DNA of 47,692 bases from Sedimentisphaerales bacterium (GCA_016930635.1 JAFGGI010000021.1:1-47692), one strand, 5' to 3'; counted from the first letter of the stretch, positions 17,200 through 26,767 are shown. A program made the numbers and translations. The notes: generated from the sequence alone by a model not told the origin.

Positions 17200-17325
17200 C
17201 CCTGTTTCCTCTCAATTTATATTTTGTTCCTATCTAATATAAAAATGTCCTTTTTATTTGCCGGCTCCATAACTATAATATTGGCCTTGATAAGACCGTT
17301 TTGCAAATCAATTTTTTAAAAACAA

Positions 17326-18681
17326 ATGCATAAAAAAACTGAAAATTTGATTAATCTGGACAGGCAGTACCTCTGGCATCCGTTCACACAGATGAAAACC
17401 TGGCTTGCCTGCGACCCTGTAGTTATAGAATCAGGCGATGGCTTCTATCTCATAGATACCGAAGGTAATCGCTATATTGACGCTATAAGCAGCCTCTGGT
17501 GTAACGTCCACGGCCACAGAGTAAAGAAAATCGATGACGCAATAAAAGATCAGCTCGACAAAATTGCCCACAGCACACTTTTAGGCCTGGCCCAGACCAA
17601 ATCAATAGAACTTGCAGAAAAACTCGTCGCGATAACTCCAAAAAATCTGCAAAAAGTCTTCTACTCAGACAGCGGTGCAACAAGTGTAGAAATAGCCTTG
17701 AAGATCGCATACCAGTATTATCAAAACCAGGGTCAAAAAAGAAATAAGTTTATCGCTCTTGGCCAGTCTTATCACGGCGATACTATCGGCTCGGTAAGCG
17801 TAGGCGGAATAGAACTGTTCCATTCCATTTTTAAACCAATGCTGTTCGATACATATTTTGTTCCGGCACCTTTCCCTTATCGTTTCGACGGCACTGCCGA
17901 AGAATGTAAAAAATTCACTCTCGATAAAATCGAAGAGACCTTGAAAAAACATTCAGATTCTATTGCCGCTCTAATCGTCGAACCTCTCGTCCAGGGCGCA
18001 GCGGGAATAATAGTCCATCCAAAAGGATTCCTGAAAGAGACAAGAGCACTTACAAAAAAATATGACACCATCTTAATAACAGATGAAGTCGCAACAGGCT
18101 TCGGCAAAACAGGCAAAATGTTCGCCTGTGAAATCGAGCAAATTGAACCTGATATTATGTGTCTAGCCAAGGGAATCACCGCCGGCTATCTCCCTTTGGC
18201 AGCTACACTTACAACACAAAAGATTTTCGACGCATTTTTAGGCAATCCCGACGACTTCAAGACCTTCTACCACGGCCACACATACACAGGAAACGCCCTC
18301 GGATGCGCTGCAGCGCTCGCTTCTCTCGAACTTTTCGAGGAAAATAAAATCTTAGAATCACTGTCTGCAAAAATAGATCTGATCGCAGATTACCTGAAAA
18401 AAATCTCATCACTTAACTTCGTCGGCAACACCCGCCAGCGCGGAATGATGACAGGCATCGAAATTGTAAAGGACAAACAAACTAAAAAATCTTTCGATTA
18501 TGAAAAATTCATCGGCGCAAAACTCTGCGCAGCAATGAGATCAAAAGGCGTTATGCTTCGGCCTTTATCTGATGTGATTGTTCTTATGCCGCCGATTGCA
18601 ATTAATCTGGATACATTAAAAAAATTACTGGATATCCTTTATGATACAATCAAAAACGATTTACCAAAGATTGTAAAATAA
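17326..18681 (+). CDS. bioA: Adenosylmethionine-8-amino-7-oxononanoate aminotransferase
   Basis: The 451-residue enzyme belongs to class III PLP aminotransferases. The start RQYLWHPFTQMKTW is characteristic of BioA, with SSLWCNVHGH next. VFYSDSGATSVEIALK binds the cofactor phosphate, ILITDEVATGFGKTGKMFACE holds the conserved Asp, and CLAKGITAGYLPLAATL supplies the PLP lysine, Lys282. It converts 7-keto-8-aminopelargonate to 7,8-diaminopelargonate, the step before BioD in biotin synthesis. bioD starts one base after its stop, so the two are translated together. bioB and bioF are not in the window. Confidence 0.95.
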   Translation: MHKKTENLINLDRQYLWHPFTQMKTWLACDPVVIESGDGFYLIDTEGNRYIDAISSLWCNVHGHRVKKIDDAIKDQLDKIAHSTLLGLAQTKSIELAEKLVAITPKNLQKVFYSDSGATSVEIALKIAYQYYQNQGQKRNKFIALGQSYHGDTIGSVSVGGIELFHSIFKPMLFDTYFVPAPFPYRFDGTAEECKKFTLDKIEETLKKHSDSIAALIVEPLVQGAAGIIVHPKGFLKETRALTKKYDTILITDEVATGFGKTGKMFACEIEQIEPDIMCLAKGITAGYLPLAATLTTQKIFDAFLGNPDDFKTFYHGHTYTGNALGCAAALASLELFEENKILESLSAKIDLIADYLKKISSLNFVGNTRQRGMMTGIEIVKDKQTKKSFDYEKFIGAKLCAAMRSKGVMLRPLSDVIVLMPPIAINLDTLKKLLDILYDTIKNDLPKIVK

Positions 18682-18682
18682 A

Positions 18683-19414
18683 ATGGAATTTGAATTTGCA
18701 AAACATAAAGGTCTCTTCATCACCGGCACCGATACCGGTATCGGAAAAACTGTAATCGCAGGTGCTATCGCAAAAATCCTGTCACAAAACGGTAAAATTA
18801 CAGGCGTATTCAAACCCATCGCCACCGGCTGCAGACTCGACAGAGAAGGCCTTGTAAGTGAAGATGCCGAATTCCTGGCCCACTGCACAGACAGTCAGTT
18901 CGGCCTTGATGTAATAAATCCCATAAATTTTCTAATACCGGCGGCCCCCTTTGCCTGCGAACAGGAAGAAAACAAAAAAATCGAACTTGAAAAAATCATC
19001 ACTGCATACAATTACATCTGCTCAAATACAGACTGCATAATCGTCGAAGGCATCGGCGGAATCCGCGTACCTATAACAGACCAACTGGACGTATTAACCC
19101 TTGCAAAAGCACTTGATCTGCCGGTCGTAATCGTCGCAAGACCAAACCTGGGCACGATTAACCACACACTGCTGACTATCGATGCGGTAAGAAGCGCCAA
19201 CTTACCGCTTGCCGGGGTGATAATTAACGGTTATGATGAATCGCAGACCGATTTTGCTCAGCAGTCCGGCCCGGCCGTTATCGCCCAGACCGGCAGAACG
19301 CAAATTCTCGCGATCGTACCTTTCGACCACGAAACAAATATCGAAAAAGGTATCCTGGGCAATATCGTATTGGATACTTTAACCGAAATTGACTGGCTAA
19401 GAATTATTGAATAA
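18683..19414 (+). CDS. bioD: Dethiobiotin synthetase
   Basis: The 243-residue ATP-dependent carboxylase has the P-loop ITGTDTGIGKTVIAGAIA near residues 12-29, FKPIATG after it, IIVEGIGGIRVPI in the middle and VVIVARPNLGTINHTLLT, all typical of BioD. It closes the ureido ring of dethiobiotin from diaminopelargonate, CO2 and ATP. It lies one base after bioA and is followed by a compact hairpin at 19438-19463, so bioA-bioD form a two-gene unit. Confidence 0.95.
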   Translation: MEFEFAKHKGLFITGTDTGIGKTVIAGAIAKILSQNGKITGVFKPIATGCRLDREGLVSEDAEFLAHCTDSQFGLDVINPINFLIPAAPFACEQEENKKIELEKIITAYNYICSNTDCIIVEGIGGIRVPITDQLDVLTLAKALDLPVVIVARPNLGTINHTLLTIDAVRSANLPLAGVIINGYDESQTDFAQQSGPAVIAQTGRTQILAIVPFDHETNIEKGILGNIVLDTLTEIDWLRIIE

Positions 19415-19437
19415 AATTGTTTAAATTAATTGGTTAG

Positions 19438-19463
19438 CCCTGCCATCACTATGGCAGGGTTTT
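19438..19463 (+). terminator. Hairpin with short T run after bioD
   Basis: CCCTGCCAT and ATGGCAGGG pair perfectly around CACT and are followed by TTTT. It lies only 12 bases before the nadB start, so it may act as a terminator or as an attenuator of read-through into nadB. Confidence 0.65.
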
Positions 19464-19474
19464 ACGTTAAAAAA

Positions 19475-21103
19475 ATGGCAGATAACCCAATAACATTAAA
19501 ACGTCCTGCTGTAAGACGCTACCTTGCACCGATAAACACCGCGTCAACCCAGCAGTTGTTTACTGATTGTCTCATCATCGGTGCCGGCATCGCAGGACTC
19601 CGAGCAGCTATCGAAGCAGCAGCCGGCGGCTGTGAAGTTATAATCACCTGCAAAAAAACTCTTGAAGACAGCAACACCTGGCACGCCCAGGGCGGCATCG
19701 CAAGCGTCCTCGCAGAAGAAGACTCTTTCGAATCACACATAGAAGACACCCTCACAACAGGCTGCGGCATAAATGATATTGATGTTGTAAATGAAGTCGT
19801 AAAAGACGGCCCCGAACTCATCAAACAACTGATCGACTGGGGTACAGAGTTCGACAAGGTAAAAGGCAAAATTGACATCACCCGTGAAGGAGGCCACAGC
19901 CATCCGAGAATCGCTCACGCACAGGGCGACTGCACCGGCAGAGCCATCGCACAGACACTTATAAAAAAAGTTCAGAAAAAATCAAATATCTCAATAGTTC
20001 AAAACTTCTTCGCCATTGACCTCATAACTAACGATGACAACGAATGCGTCGGTGTCATCGGCCAGGCTGCCAACAGCCAAAAACAGATTATCTGGGCAAA
20101 GACCACCATCCTCGCCACCGGCGGAGCAGGCAAATTATATCGTGAAACAACAAATCCGGAAACCGCAACTGCCGACGGCCTTGCAATGGCTGTCCGCGCC
20201 GGCGCCATATTGCGCGATATGGAATTTATGCAGTTCCACCCTACTACACTTTACATCGCAGGTGCCTCACGTGCCCTTATCACTGAAACACTCCGCGGCG
20301 AAGGTGCCGTCATGCTCGATGTCAACGGTGATAAATTTATGTCCGCCTATCACCCCGACGCCGAACTTGCTCCTCGCGACATCGTCAGCAGAGCCATCCT
20401 GCAGCAGATGCTCAAGACAAATTCAACTCATGTCTTTCTGGACATTCGTCATTTCGACAAGGCTCACTTTGCAAAACGTTTCCCGTTTATCAATGAGATC
20501 GTTACAAGCTTTGACATCGATATCAGCAAAGACCTTATACCCGTCCGCCCCAGTGCACATTATATGGTCGGCGGCGTAAAAACAGATGCCCTTGCTAATA
20601 CAAGCATTAAAAATCTATATACCTGCGGCGAGATCGCTTCGACCGGCCTGCACGGCGCAAACCGCCTCGGCAGCAATTCACTATTGGAAGGCCTGGTCTT
20701 CGGAAAGATCGCCGGCACCCAGGCTGCCCAGCGCTCCAAAAAACCCAACGGCCCTGTAGGACTGAGAAAATTCCGAATAGATATCCCCGAATCGGACAGA
20801 AGCAGACTCGATACATCTGACGTACTGAACTCTCTAAGGTCGCTTATGTGGCGAAATGTCGGCATCATCAGATTCGCAAAACCTCTCGCAGAAGCACAGG
20901 AAATTATCTCCTTCTGGGACAGATACGTATTGGATAAAGTATTCGATTCTCCTCAAGGCTGGGAATGTCAAAACATCCTGACCACCTCTTTAATGATTGC
21001 AAAAGCCGCCGAGGCAAGAACTGAAAGCCGAGGCACTCACTTCAGGGATGACTTCCCAGAATCGGACGACGAAAAATTCAAAACCCATATCGAATTTGTT
21101 TAA
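19475..21103 (+). CDS. nadB: L-aspartate oxidase
   Basis: The 542-residue flavoenzyme oxidises L-aspartate to iminoaspartate, the first step of de novo NAD synthesis. The FAD fold begins CLIIGAGIAGLRAAIEAA. HAQGGIAS, REGGHSHPRIAHAQGDCTGRA, MEFMQFHPTTLY, LRGEGA, APRDIVSRAI and STGLHGANRLGSNSLLEGLVFG are the flavin- and substrate-site blocks of the NadB/SdhA family; the length and the lack of haem-subunit genes favour NadB. I choose the ATG at 19475 because an upstream start would place a perfect hairpin inside the coding region. nadA and nadC are not in the window. No strong ribosome site is visible, so expression may rely on read-through from bioD. Confidence 0.92.
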   Translation: MADNPITLKRPAVRRYLAPINTASTQQLFTDCLIIGAGIAGLRAAIEAAAGGCEVIITCKKTLEDSNTWHAQGGIASVLAEEDSFESHIEDTLTTGCGINDIDVVNEVVKDGPELIKQLIDWGTEFDKVKGKIDITREGGHSHPRIAHAQGDCTGRAIAQTLIKKVQKKSNISIVQNFFAIDLITNDDNECVGVIGQAANSQKQIIWAKTTILATGGAGKLYRETTNPETATADGLAMAVRAGAILRDMEFMQFHPTTLYIAGASRALITETLRGEGAVMLDVNGDKFMSAYHPDAELAPRDIVSRAILQQMLKTNSTHVFLDIRHFDKAHFAKRFPFINEIVTSFDIDISKDLIPVRPSAHYMVGGVKTDALANTSIKNLYTCGEIASTGLHGANRLGSNSLLEGLVFGKIAGTQAAQRSKKPNGPVGLRKFRIDIPESDRSRLDTSDVLNSLRSLMWRNVGIIRFAKPLAEAQEIISFWDRYVLDKVFDSPQGWECQNILTTSLMIAKAAEARTESRGTHFRDDFPESDDEKFKTHIEFV

Positions 21104-21187
21104 ATCAGTTACTCCGCTGGATTTTGAGTGAGGGATTTGCTTCAAGTACAAGGCTTGCAGTAATTGAACCAAAGAACCACTCAGGTT

Positions 21188-22627
21188 CTAAAAATTATCC
21201 TCCACCGTCGGTATAGCTGGTATCATATCCGGCAGGACAGGCGCTTTTTCTATTACCCGCATACTTTTCCACTTGCCGCCCAAAAACCGCAGAAAAAATA
21301 TCACTGAAAGTGCACAAACATATAATGTAAAAGCGGTCCACGCCCCATACAACCTCGCCCTGCCATCCAGAAACCTTACCGCCAGATACGTCGGTACAAC
21401 TACCATAGTCCAGTTCAACACCACTGATGTTATCATCACAAATCTTGTATCGCCTGCGCCTTTAATAGCCGCCGAGAAAATAATATTACCCGTATCGAAC
21501 AGGCAGTAAAACGCCACAAATATAAGCAGCTTACTCACCAATGGTTTTAAAACCTCAAATTGCGCTGCATCGGCGCCGAACTTATAAGGCAGCATAAAAA
21601 CATCAGGCACAAAAAAGTAGCAAACCGCGACCACACTCATATATCCGAACGTCATAATACTCGCAGAAAAAGTGCTCTTCTGAGCAAGTGCCGGGTCATT
21701 TTTACCCAGTGCCCTGCCGACCAATGTACTGGTGGCTATTCCAAATCCTATCATAGGCAAAAAGGACAATAAATTGATATTGCAGGCCATCGAAGTCGCA
21801 GCCAGTGCTGTAGAATCGATCCTGCCGATAAGAACGATAAACAATGCAAAGCCCAGCATCTCAAGCATAAACTGCGTCCCGTTCGGCAGCCCGAATCTCA
21901 TCAACCTTTTAAACAAATCCCTGTCAAACCTGCAACTGCTTGTCTCATATCGGCTCCGATTCTTCTCGGCAAGAAAGAGAAATACATAGATCATAGTCGA
22001 TACCATTCCTGAAGAAATTGTAGCAATCGCCGCCCCTGATATCCCCATTTCAGGCATCCCCAGCTTGCCGAATATCAATATATAATCCATCGTTATATTA
22101 ACACACGTCCGCACGATATTGACCCACATAACAACCATCGTCCTGCCCCTGCCAGTATAAAAACACGACAATGAAACTGTAAACAGCCCCGGCATCGCCC
22201 ACGCCGCAAGTATCCTGAAGTATTTCACCTCATATACCCGCACCGCCGCATCATGGCCGACAATATCCATCAAAGGCTCGCCGAAAAGGGAAACAAAAAC
22301 CATTATCAAACCAGCCGCTGCAGAAAAATAAAGACTCTGCCACACCGCCGGGCCTATACGCTCGGCCCTGCCTGCACCGTCATATTGTGAAACAAAGGTA
22401 TTAACGTAATTGGCCGTGCCCATAAAGAAGCTGAACGCCACAAAATTCAGTATCCCGCCCAGCATCGCCGCACTCATCGCATCCCGGTCGTACCACATCA
22501 AAAACACCCTGTCGATAAAAAGCTGCAGCGTAAACGCAGAGGTGCTCAATATCAGTGGAAAGGCTATCGTAAAAACCTCTCCAAAGCCGCCCGGATTTAT
22601 AACAGGTTTTTCCAGATTGTTTTTCAT
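21188..22627 (-). CDS. MATE-family multidrug/cation antiporter
   Basis: The 479-residue membrane protein has about 12 hydrophobic segments in two similar halves, as in MATE transporters. Typical blocks are FGEVFTIAFPLILSTSAFTLQLFIDRVFLMWY at the N terminus and the second-half equivalent FGLPNGTQFMLEMLGFALFIVLIGR. MATE proteins export cationic drugs or metabolites in exchange for Na+ or H+. The substrate is unknown. The gene stands alone and diverges from the flavoprotein gene with a spacing of about 75 bases. Confidence 0.88.
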   Translation of the reverse strand: MKNNLEKPVINPGGFGEVFTIAFPLILSTSAFTLQLFIDRVFLMWYDRDAMSAAMLGGILNFVAFSFFMGTANYVNTFVSQYDGAGRAERIGPAVWQSLYFSAAAGLIMVFVSLFGEPLMDIVGHDAAVRVYEVKYFRILAAWAMPGLFTVSLSCFYTGRGRTMVVMWVNIVRTCVNITMDYILIFGKLGMPEMGISGAAIATISSGMVSTMIYVFLFLAEKNRSRYETSSCRFDRDLFKRLMRFGLPNGTQFMLEMLGFALFIVLIGRIDSTALAATSMACNINLLSFLPMIGFGIATSTLVGRALGKNDPALAQKSTFSASIMTFGYMSVVAVCYFFVPDVFMLPYKFGADAAQFEVLKPLVSKLLIFVAFYCLFDTGNIIFSAAIKGAGDTRFVMITSVVLNWTMVVVPTYLAVRFLDGRARLYGAWTAFTLYVCALSVIFFLRFLGGKWKSMRVIEKAPVLPDMIPAIPTVEDNF

Positions 22628-22679
22628 TTTTGGAGATGATTATGCTAATCTGATTCCCATCTATTTTCAAAGTAATTAT

Positions 22680-22703
22680 GCCTGTCTTGAGCAAAGTCGA
22701 AAG
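22680..22703 (+). repeat. Dispersed short repeat, family A, copy 3
   Basis: GCCTGTCTTGAGCAAAGTCG then AAAG lies just before the preferred start of the flavoprotein gene. Together with the ATG in front of it, it would add PVLSKVER to the protein if translation began at 22678. Confidence 0.6.
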
Positions 22704-22704
22704 A

Positions 22705-23943
22705 ATGGAAACGGATATTTGCGTAATCGGTGCCGGCCCGGCCGGTATGATGGCTGCCATCACAGCCGCACAAAAGTCAAAACAGGTAATCCTGCTTGAG
22801 TCGAACACTACAGCCGGAAGAAAACTCCTCCTGACAGGCCGGGGCAGATGCAACCTGACACACACCGGTTCTATCGACGACTTTTTAAGAGCTTACAAAC
22901 CATTCGACAGATTCGTCCGCCACTGCATACACGAATTTTCTCCCGAAAAAACATTGAATTTTTTCAATTCCCGAGGCATGTCAACCATTGCAGAGCCCGG
23001 CGGTTATGTATTTCCAAAGACAAATCGCGCTGAAGATGTCAAAAAAGTACTAACCGATGAGCTGAAAAAACTTAACGTAAGGATTCTTTTCGGCAAAAAA
23101 GTAAATTCCATAACAAAACAGGACAATTCCTTCATTATACCACTGGAAAAATCAAAAATATCTGCCCGCTCAGTAATAATCGCCACCGGCGGATTAAGCT
23201 GGCCAAAAACCGGCTCCACCGGCGATGGATTCGGCTTCGCTAAACAATTCGGACACAACATCATCAAACCCGTCCCTGCACTTGTGCCGCTCATTACCGC
23301 TGAAAAATTCTGTGCGTGTTTAGCCGGTACAGGAGTAAAAAACATCATAATCTCCTGTAAAATAGAAAATAAAAAAATATCCTCCGCCGGCCCGATGATG
23401 TTCACACACAATGGTATCGGAGGCCCTGCCGTCTTCGACTTCAGCAGAACTATTGCGGACATCTTCAAAAAAAATCTGCCTATATCCATCGACCTGACAG
23501 CCGATATGAAAATTGATGAACTGGACAAAAAACTTTCTGACTGTTTAGCTCAAAACCCCAGACAAAAAATTGCATCAGTACTGGCAAAATTTCTGCCCAA
23601 AGCAATAGCCGCACAAATATGCCTCCAGGAAAACTTATCCGAAACAAACGCATCCCAGATAAGCAAAAAATTAAGAACAAACCTGATTCAGAAACTGAAA
23701 AATTTCCCCTTTACCATTATCTCGCCTGAATCCATAGAACGGGCAACAGTAACCAGAGGCGGCGTAGATACAGCCCAAATTGACTCCAAAACTATGCAGT
23801 CAAAATTATGCCAGGCTATGTTTTTTGCCGGCGAAATAATCAACGTTGACGGCCCCTGCGGAGGTTATAACCTCCAATTTGCCTTTTCCAGCGGCTCATT
23901 GGCCGGAAAATCCGCTGTTGAGTTATTAGAAAAAATAGCTTAA
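22705..23943 (+). CDS. FAD-dependent oxidoreductase of the HI0933/YhiN family
   Basis: The 412-residue protein has the dinucleotide-binding start METDICVIGAGPAGMMAAIT and the diagnostic block GRKLLLTGRGRCNLTHTG. SARSVIIATGGLSWPKTGSTGDGF comes in the middle, and FFAGEIINVDGPCGGYNLQFAFSSG sits at the end. These mark the HI0933 family of flavoproteins (sometimes named aminoacetone oxidase family), whose physiological reaction is not settled. I prefer the ATG at 22705, where the Rossmann strand begins as in homologues. An ATG at 22678 would add nine residues that come entirely from a dispersed repeat. arsC follows 25 bases downstream on the same strand. Confidence 0.88.
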   Translation: METDICVIGAGPAGMMAAITAAQKSKQVILLESNTTAGRKLLLTGRGRCNLTHTGSIDDFLRAYKPFDRFVRHCIHEFSPEKTLNFFNSRGMSTIAEPGGYVFPKTNRAEDVKKVLTDELKKLNVRILFGKKVNSITKQDNSFIIPLEKSKISARSVIIATGGLSWPKTGSTGDGFGFAKQFGHNIIKPVPALVPLITAEKFCACLAGTGVKNIIISCKIENKKISSAGPMMFTHNGIGGPAVFDFSRTIADIFKKNLPISIDLTADMKIDELDKKLSDCLAQNPRQKIASVLAKFLPKAIAAQICLQENLSETNASQISKKLRTNLIQKLKNFPFTIISPESIERATVTRGGVDTAQIDSKTMQSKLCQAMFFAGEIINVDGPCGGYNLQFAFSSGSLAGKSAVELLEKIA

Positions 23944-23968
23944 GATTGCCGCTGGAGTAAAATCGCTC

Positions 23969-24421
23969 ATGGATGAAAATAAAAAAATAAAAATACTTTT
24001 CTTATGCACAGGCAACTCCTGCCGAAGCCAAATAGCTGAAGCCTGGGCAAAAAAGCTCAAAAAAGACCGGATAGAGGCCTTCTCAGCAGGCGTCTTCCCC
24101 ACAAAAGTTCATCCTCGCGTTATACAGGTAATGGCTGAAGCCGATGTCGATATGACCGGCCATTATTCAAAACATTTCGATGAATTTACAGGCCTCGATT
24201 TCGATTACGTTATCACCCTGTGCGACAACGCAAAGGAATTATGTCCCGTTTACCCCAAAAAAACAAAAATCATCCACCATCCGTTTGCAGACCCAACGGT
24301 ACTTATGGGTACAGATAAAATAATTACCGATGCATTCAGAAAAACCCGTGACCAGATCAAAGACTTCGTTTCAAATATCCCTCAAAACCTGGAACAGGAA
24401 AAAAATGGCAATAACCCGTGA
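23969..24421 (+). CDS. arsC: Thioredoxin-coupled arsenate reductase, LMW phosphatase fold
   Basis: The 150-residue protein starts IKILFLCTGNSCRSQIAEAW, the CX5R phosphate loop with Cys13. TLCDNAKELCPVYP supplies Cys85 and Cys92, seven residues apart, the redox relay seen in Staphylococcus-type ArsC (Cys10, Cys82, Cys89). This pair separates arsenate reductases from ordinary low-molecular-weight tyrosine phosphatases. The enzyme reduces arsenate to arsenite and is recharged by thioredoxin and thioredoxin reductase. A thioredoxin reductase gene lies 1.3 kb downstream on the same strand. The next gene overlaps its end by 17 bases. No arsenite pump or ArsR regulator is in view. Confidence 0.88.
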   Translation: MDENKKIKILFLCTGNSCRSQIAEAWAKKLKKDRIEAFSAGVFPTKVHPRVIQVMAEADVDMTGHYSKHFDEFTGLDFDYVITLCDNAKELCPVYPKKTKIIHHPFADPTVLMGTDKIITDAFRKTRDQIKDFVSNIPQNLEQEKNGNNP

Positions 24422-25745
24422 AAATCTGAAAAATTTAGGCTTCGACAAAATAGCATTACTGATTATGCTTATCGTCGGACTGCTGCTTGCAAAAATAATC
24501 GTTTTCTCACGCGGAAAATTCCAACTCTCCGAGCCGATAAAACTGCAGGGTACAGGGGTAACCGTTTCTGTCCCGGCAGGAGGCGGCTTTATACAGGATA
24601 TTAAAGGATTCCAGTATGATGACGATGAATTTCGTCTCACTTCCGCTCTGCATATAACAGGAAACAGTGCCATATCTATCACTTGGAGATATTTTATCCT
24701 GCCTACCGACAAAACCGATATGGAAAGATTTCAGATACAGGCTGACGGCATTAACGGAGAAATAGAAAAAACCGGCTCAGAAAAATTCGGACAGTTCCTC
24801 TTTAACTACGCCAGGATCTTTGCCGCTAAAAATCCTATACTGGTACTCTCAGGCACAACTCGATTACCTGACGGAAGAGCATTGAGCCTCGAGGTAATGC
24901 AGAAAGGTTTCATCGCAGATATAGCTGAAAAAATCTTTGAAACTACTATCGCTTCGGTAAATTACACCCAGGACAATCCTTTGGAAAAAGGAAGGCAGAT
25001 ACTGAGCGGCTTCCGTCAAAATTCCCTTGCTGATATGCTGCAGAAAAAAGGCGAGCAAAATTATTATTATATACAAAATTATACCAACAAAATTCTCGGC
25101 TTCACCTGTGATTATGCCAGTATCAGAAATAATGATTCCGAACCAAATTCACTAACGGCCGTGAGCTTCTATTTTTTCAAGCCGGGCCTGAATACCGTCG
25201 CCGAACAAACTGTATTTAACTCAAATCCTGATTTGAAAAACTTCAAATGGGCTTCATTGCAAAAAGACTCTTTAACCAGGCGTCAAATAAGTACCGGTAT
25301 AGAACTTGACAACCAAAATAAATTATCCATCTCTAAAGGAGATAAAATACAAAACATAACGTTTACTACAACAATGCTGCCGGAAATATTCCTTAATGTC
25401 TTTATCAAAAACTTTCTGCAAAGCAATTACGACTCCGTTATGATCGACCTCGTCCTTTCAGACGGAAGAATACGCCCTGCTGTTATAAGCAGAGCTGAAC
25501 TTCAAAAAGATACACCTTCCGACATCGTTTTCGCCGCTGATGTTGTACTGCTTGGTACTACACCAATAAAACAAACGGTATTACTTGACAGAAATCTCGA
25601 TATAATTTCAAGTAAAGTACAGGGCAGGCTCTCATATAAACTCCAAAAAACAAAAAAAGAAAATGTCGTCGCGGCATTCCCGGAACATGCCGAAAATATT
25701 AATGCAATGGAAGATGCCTTATTTCAGGAATTTGAAAAATTATAA
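24405..25745 (+). CDS. Membrane-anchored protein of unknown function
   Basis: The 446-residue protein has one N-terminal membrane segment (IALLIMLIVGLLLAKIIVF, about residues 15-33) and a large, probably extracytoplasmic part. That part contains FQLSEPIKLQGTGVTVSVPAGGGF and several beta-rich stretches. I do not recognise the family. The ATG at 24405 overlaps the arsC end by 17 bases, which implies translational coupling. A start further upstream would lie deep in arsC. It sits between arsC and trxB, so it may be co-expressed with them, but nothing in its sequence suggests a redox role: cysteines are nearly absent. Confidence 0.75.
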   Translation: MAITRENLKNLGFDKIALLIMLIVGLLLAKIIVFSRGKFQLSEPIKLQGTGVTVSVPAGGGFIQDIKGFQYDDDEFRLTSALHITGNSAISITWRYFILPTDKTDMERFQIQADGINGEIEKTGSEKFGQFLFNYARIFAAKNPILVLSGTTRLPDGRALSLEVMQKGFIADIAEKIFETTIASVNYTQDNPLEKGRQILSGFRQNSLADMLQKKGEQNYYYIQNYTNKILGFTCDYASIRNNDSEPNSLTAVSFYFFKPGLNTVAEQTVFNSNPDLKNFKWASLQKDSLTRRQISTGIELDNQNKLSISKGDKIQNITFTTTMLPEIFLNVFIKNFLQSNYDSVMIDLVLSDGRIRPAVISRAELQKDTPSDIVFAADVVLLGTTPIKQTVLLDRNLDIISSKVQGRLSYKLQKTKKENVVAAFPEHAENINAMEDALFQEFEKL

Positions 25746-25764
25746 ATGTAAAGGAAACGATAAA

Positions 25765-26760
25765 ATGTCAGACATTTACGACAGTATTATTATCGGTGCC
25801 GGCCCCGCCGGCCTGGCTGCGGCGCTTTACAACGCAAGAGACAGATTCAAAACTTTGATCCTCGAAAAATTCTACCCCGGCGGACAGATAATCAACACCG
25901 ACAGGATAGAAAACTTCCCCGGCTTTGAAAGTATCGCAGGGGCAGACCTGGTTGAAAAAATGAAAGCACAAGCCGAAAATTTCGGCGCTGAACTAAAAGT
26001 CAGCCAGGAAGTAAAGAGCCTTGAAAAACTCCCCGACGGCAATATACGGATAAACTGCGCCAAAGAAAATTTCACCGCCCGTTCTGTTATCATAGCCTGC
26101 GGCAGCGACTATCGAAAACTGGGTATCCCGGGCGAAGAAGAATTCAGGAACGCAGGTGCAGGCGTAAGCTACTGCGGAACCTGTGATGGACCGTTCTTCA
26201 AAGGAAAAACCGTCGTCGCCATAGGAGGAGGGAACACCGCCATTGAGGAGGCTCTGCACGTGGCAAAATTCGCCGCCCAATTGACTCTCGTACACAGGCG
26301 TCAGGAATTCCGGGCAACAAAAGTCCTCACGGAAGAGCTTATGCAGAAAGTTAACGAACCCCACTCTAATATCAAACTAAAACTCGACAATATACCGCTC
26401 GCCATCGGCGGAAGTACAAAAGTCGAAAACATCAAACTTAAAAATGTAAAAACGAACAAAGAAGAACAGCTCCCCTGCGATGGCGTTTTTATCTTCGTCG
26501 GTATGATCCCGAACACCGCTTTTCTCAAAGGTTTCCTCGACCTGACAGAAGCAGGTTTTATCAAATGTGACGTAGGTTATCTCCGCACAAAAGTACCCGG
26601 CATATTCACAGCAGGTGATTGCAGAATCGGTGCCGCTATGCAGCTTGCCACCGCTGTAGGTGACGGCGTAAACGCGGCAATGATGACCAAACAGTATCTG
26701 CGAGACCCAAAATGGTGGAATATGCCTATCTCAGATTCTCTCGCCCCGGGACAATGGTAA
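25765..26760 (+). CDS. trxB: Thioredoxin reductase
   Basis: The 331-residue flavoprotein has the FAD motif IIIGAGPAGLAAALY (residues 8-22), the redox-active disulfide in YCGTCDGPFF (Cys137 and Cys140), the NADPH motif VAIGGGNTAIEEA, and the C-terminal FAD block PGIFTAGDCR. It passes electrons from NADPH to thioredoxin, which in turn would serve the ArsC encoded upstream. The active site is CGTC rather than the commoner CATC. The ATG at 25765 has AAAGGAAA upstream. The gene converges on citrate synthase with 7 bases between the stops. Confidence 0.94.
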   Translation: MSDIYDSIIIGAGPAGLAAALYNARDRFKTLILEKFYPGGQIINTDRIENFPGFESIAGADLVEKMKAQAENFGAELKVSQEVKSLEKLPDGNIRINCAKENFTARSVIIACGSDYRKLGIPGEEEFRNAGAGVSYCGTCDGPFFKGKTVVAIGGGNTAIEEALHVAKFAAQLTLVHRRQEFRATKVLTEELMQKVNEPHSNIKLKLDNIPLAIGGSTKVENIKLKNVKTNKEEQLPCDGVFIFVGMIPNTAFLKGFLDLTEAGFIKCDVGYLRTKVPGIFTAGDCRIGAAMQLATAVGDGVNAAMMTKQYLRDPKWWNMPISDSLAPGQW

Positions 26761-26767
26761 GTGCTGA

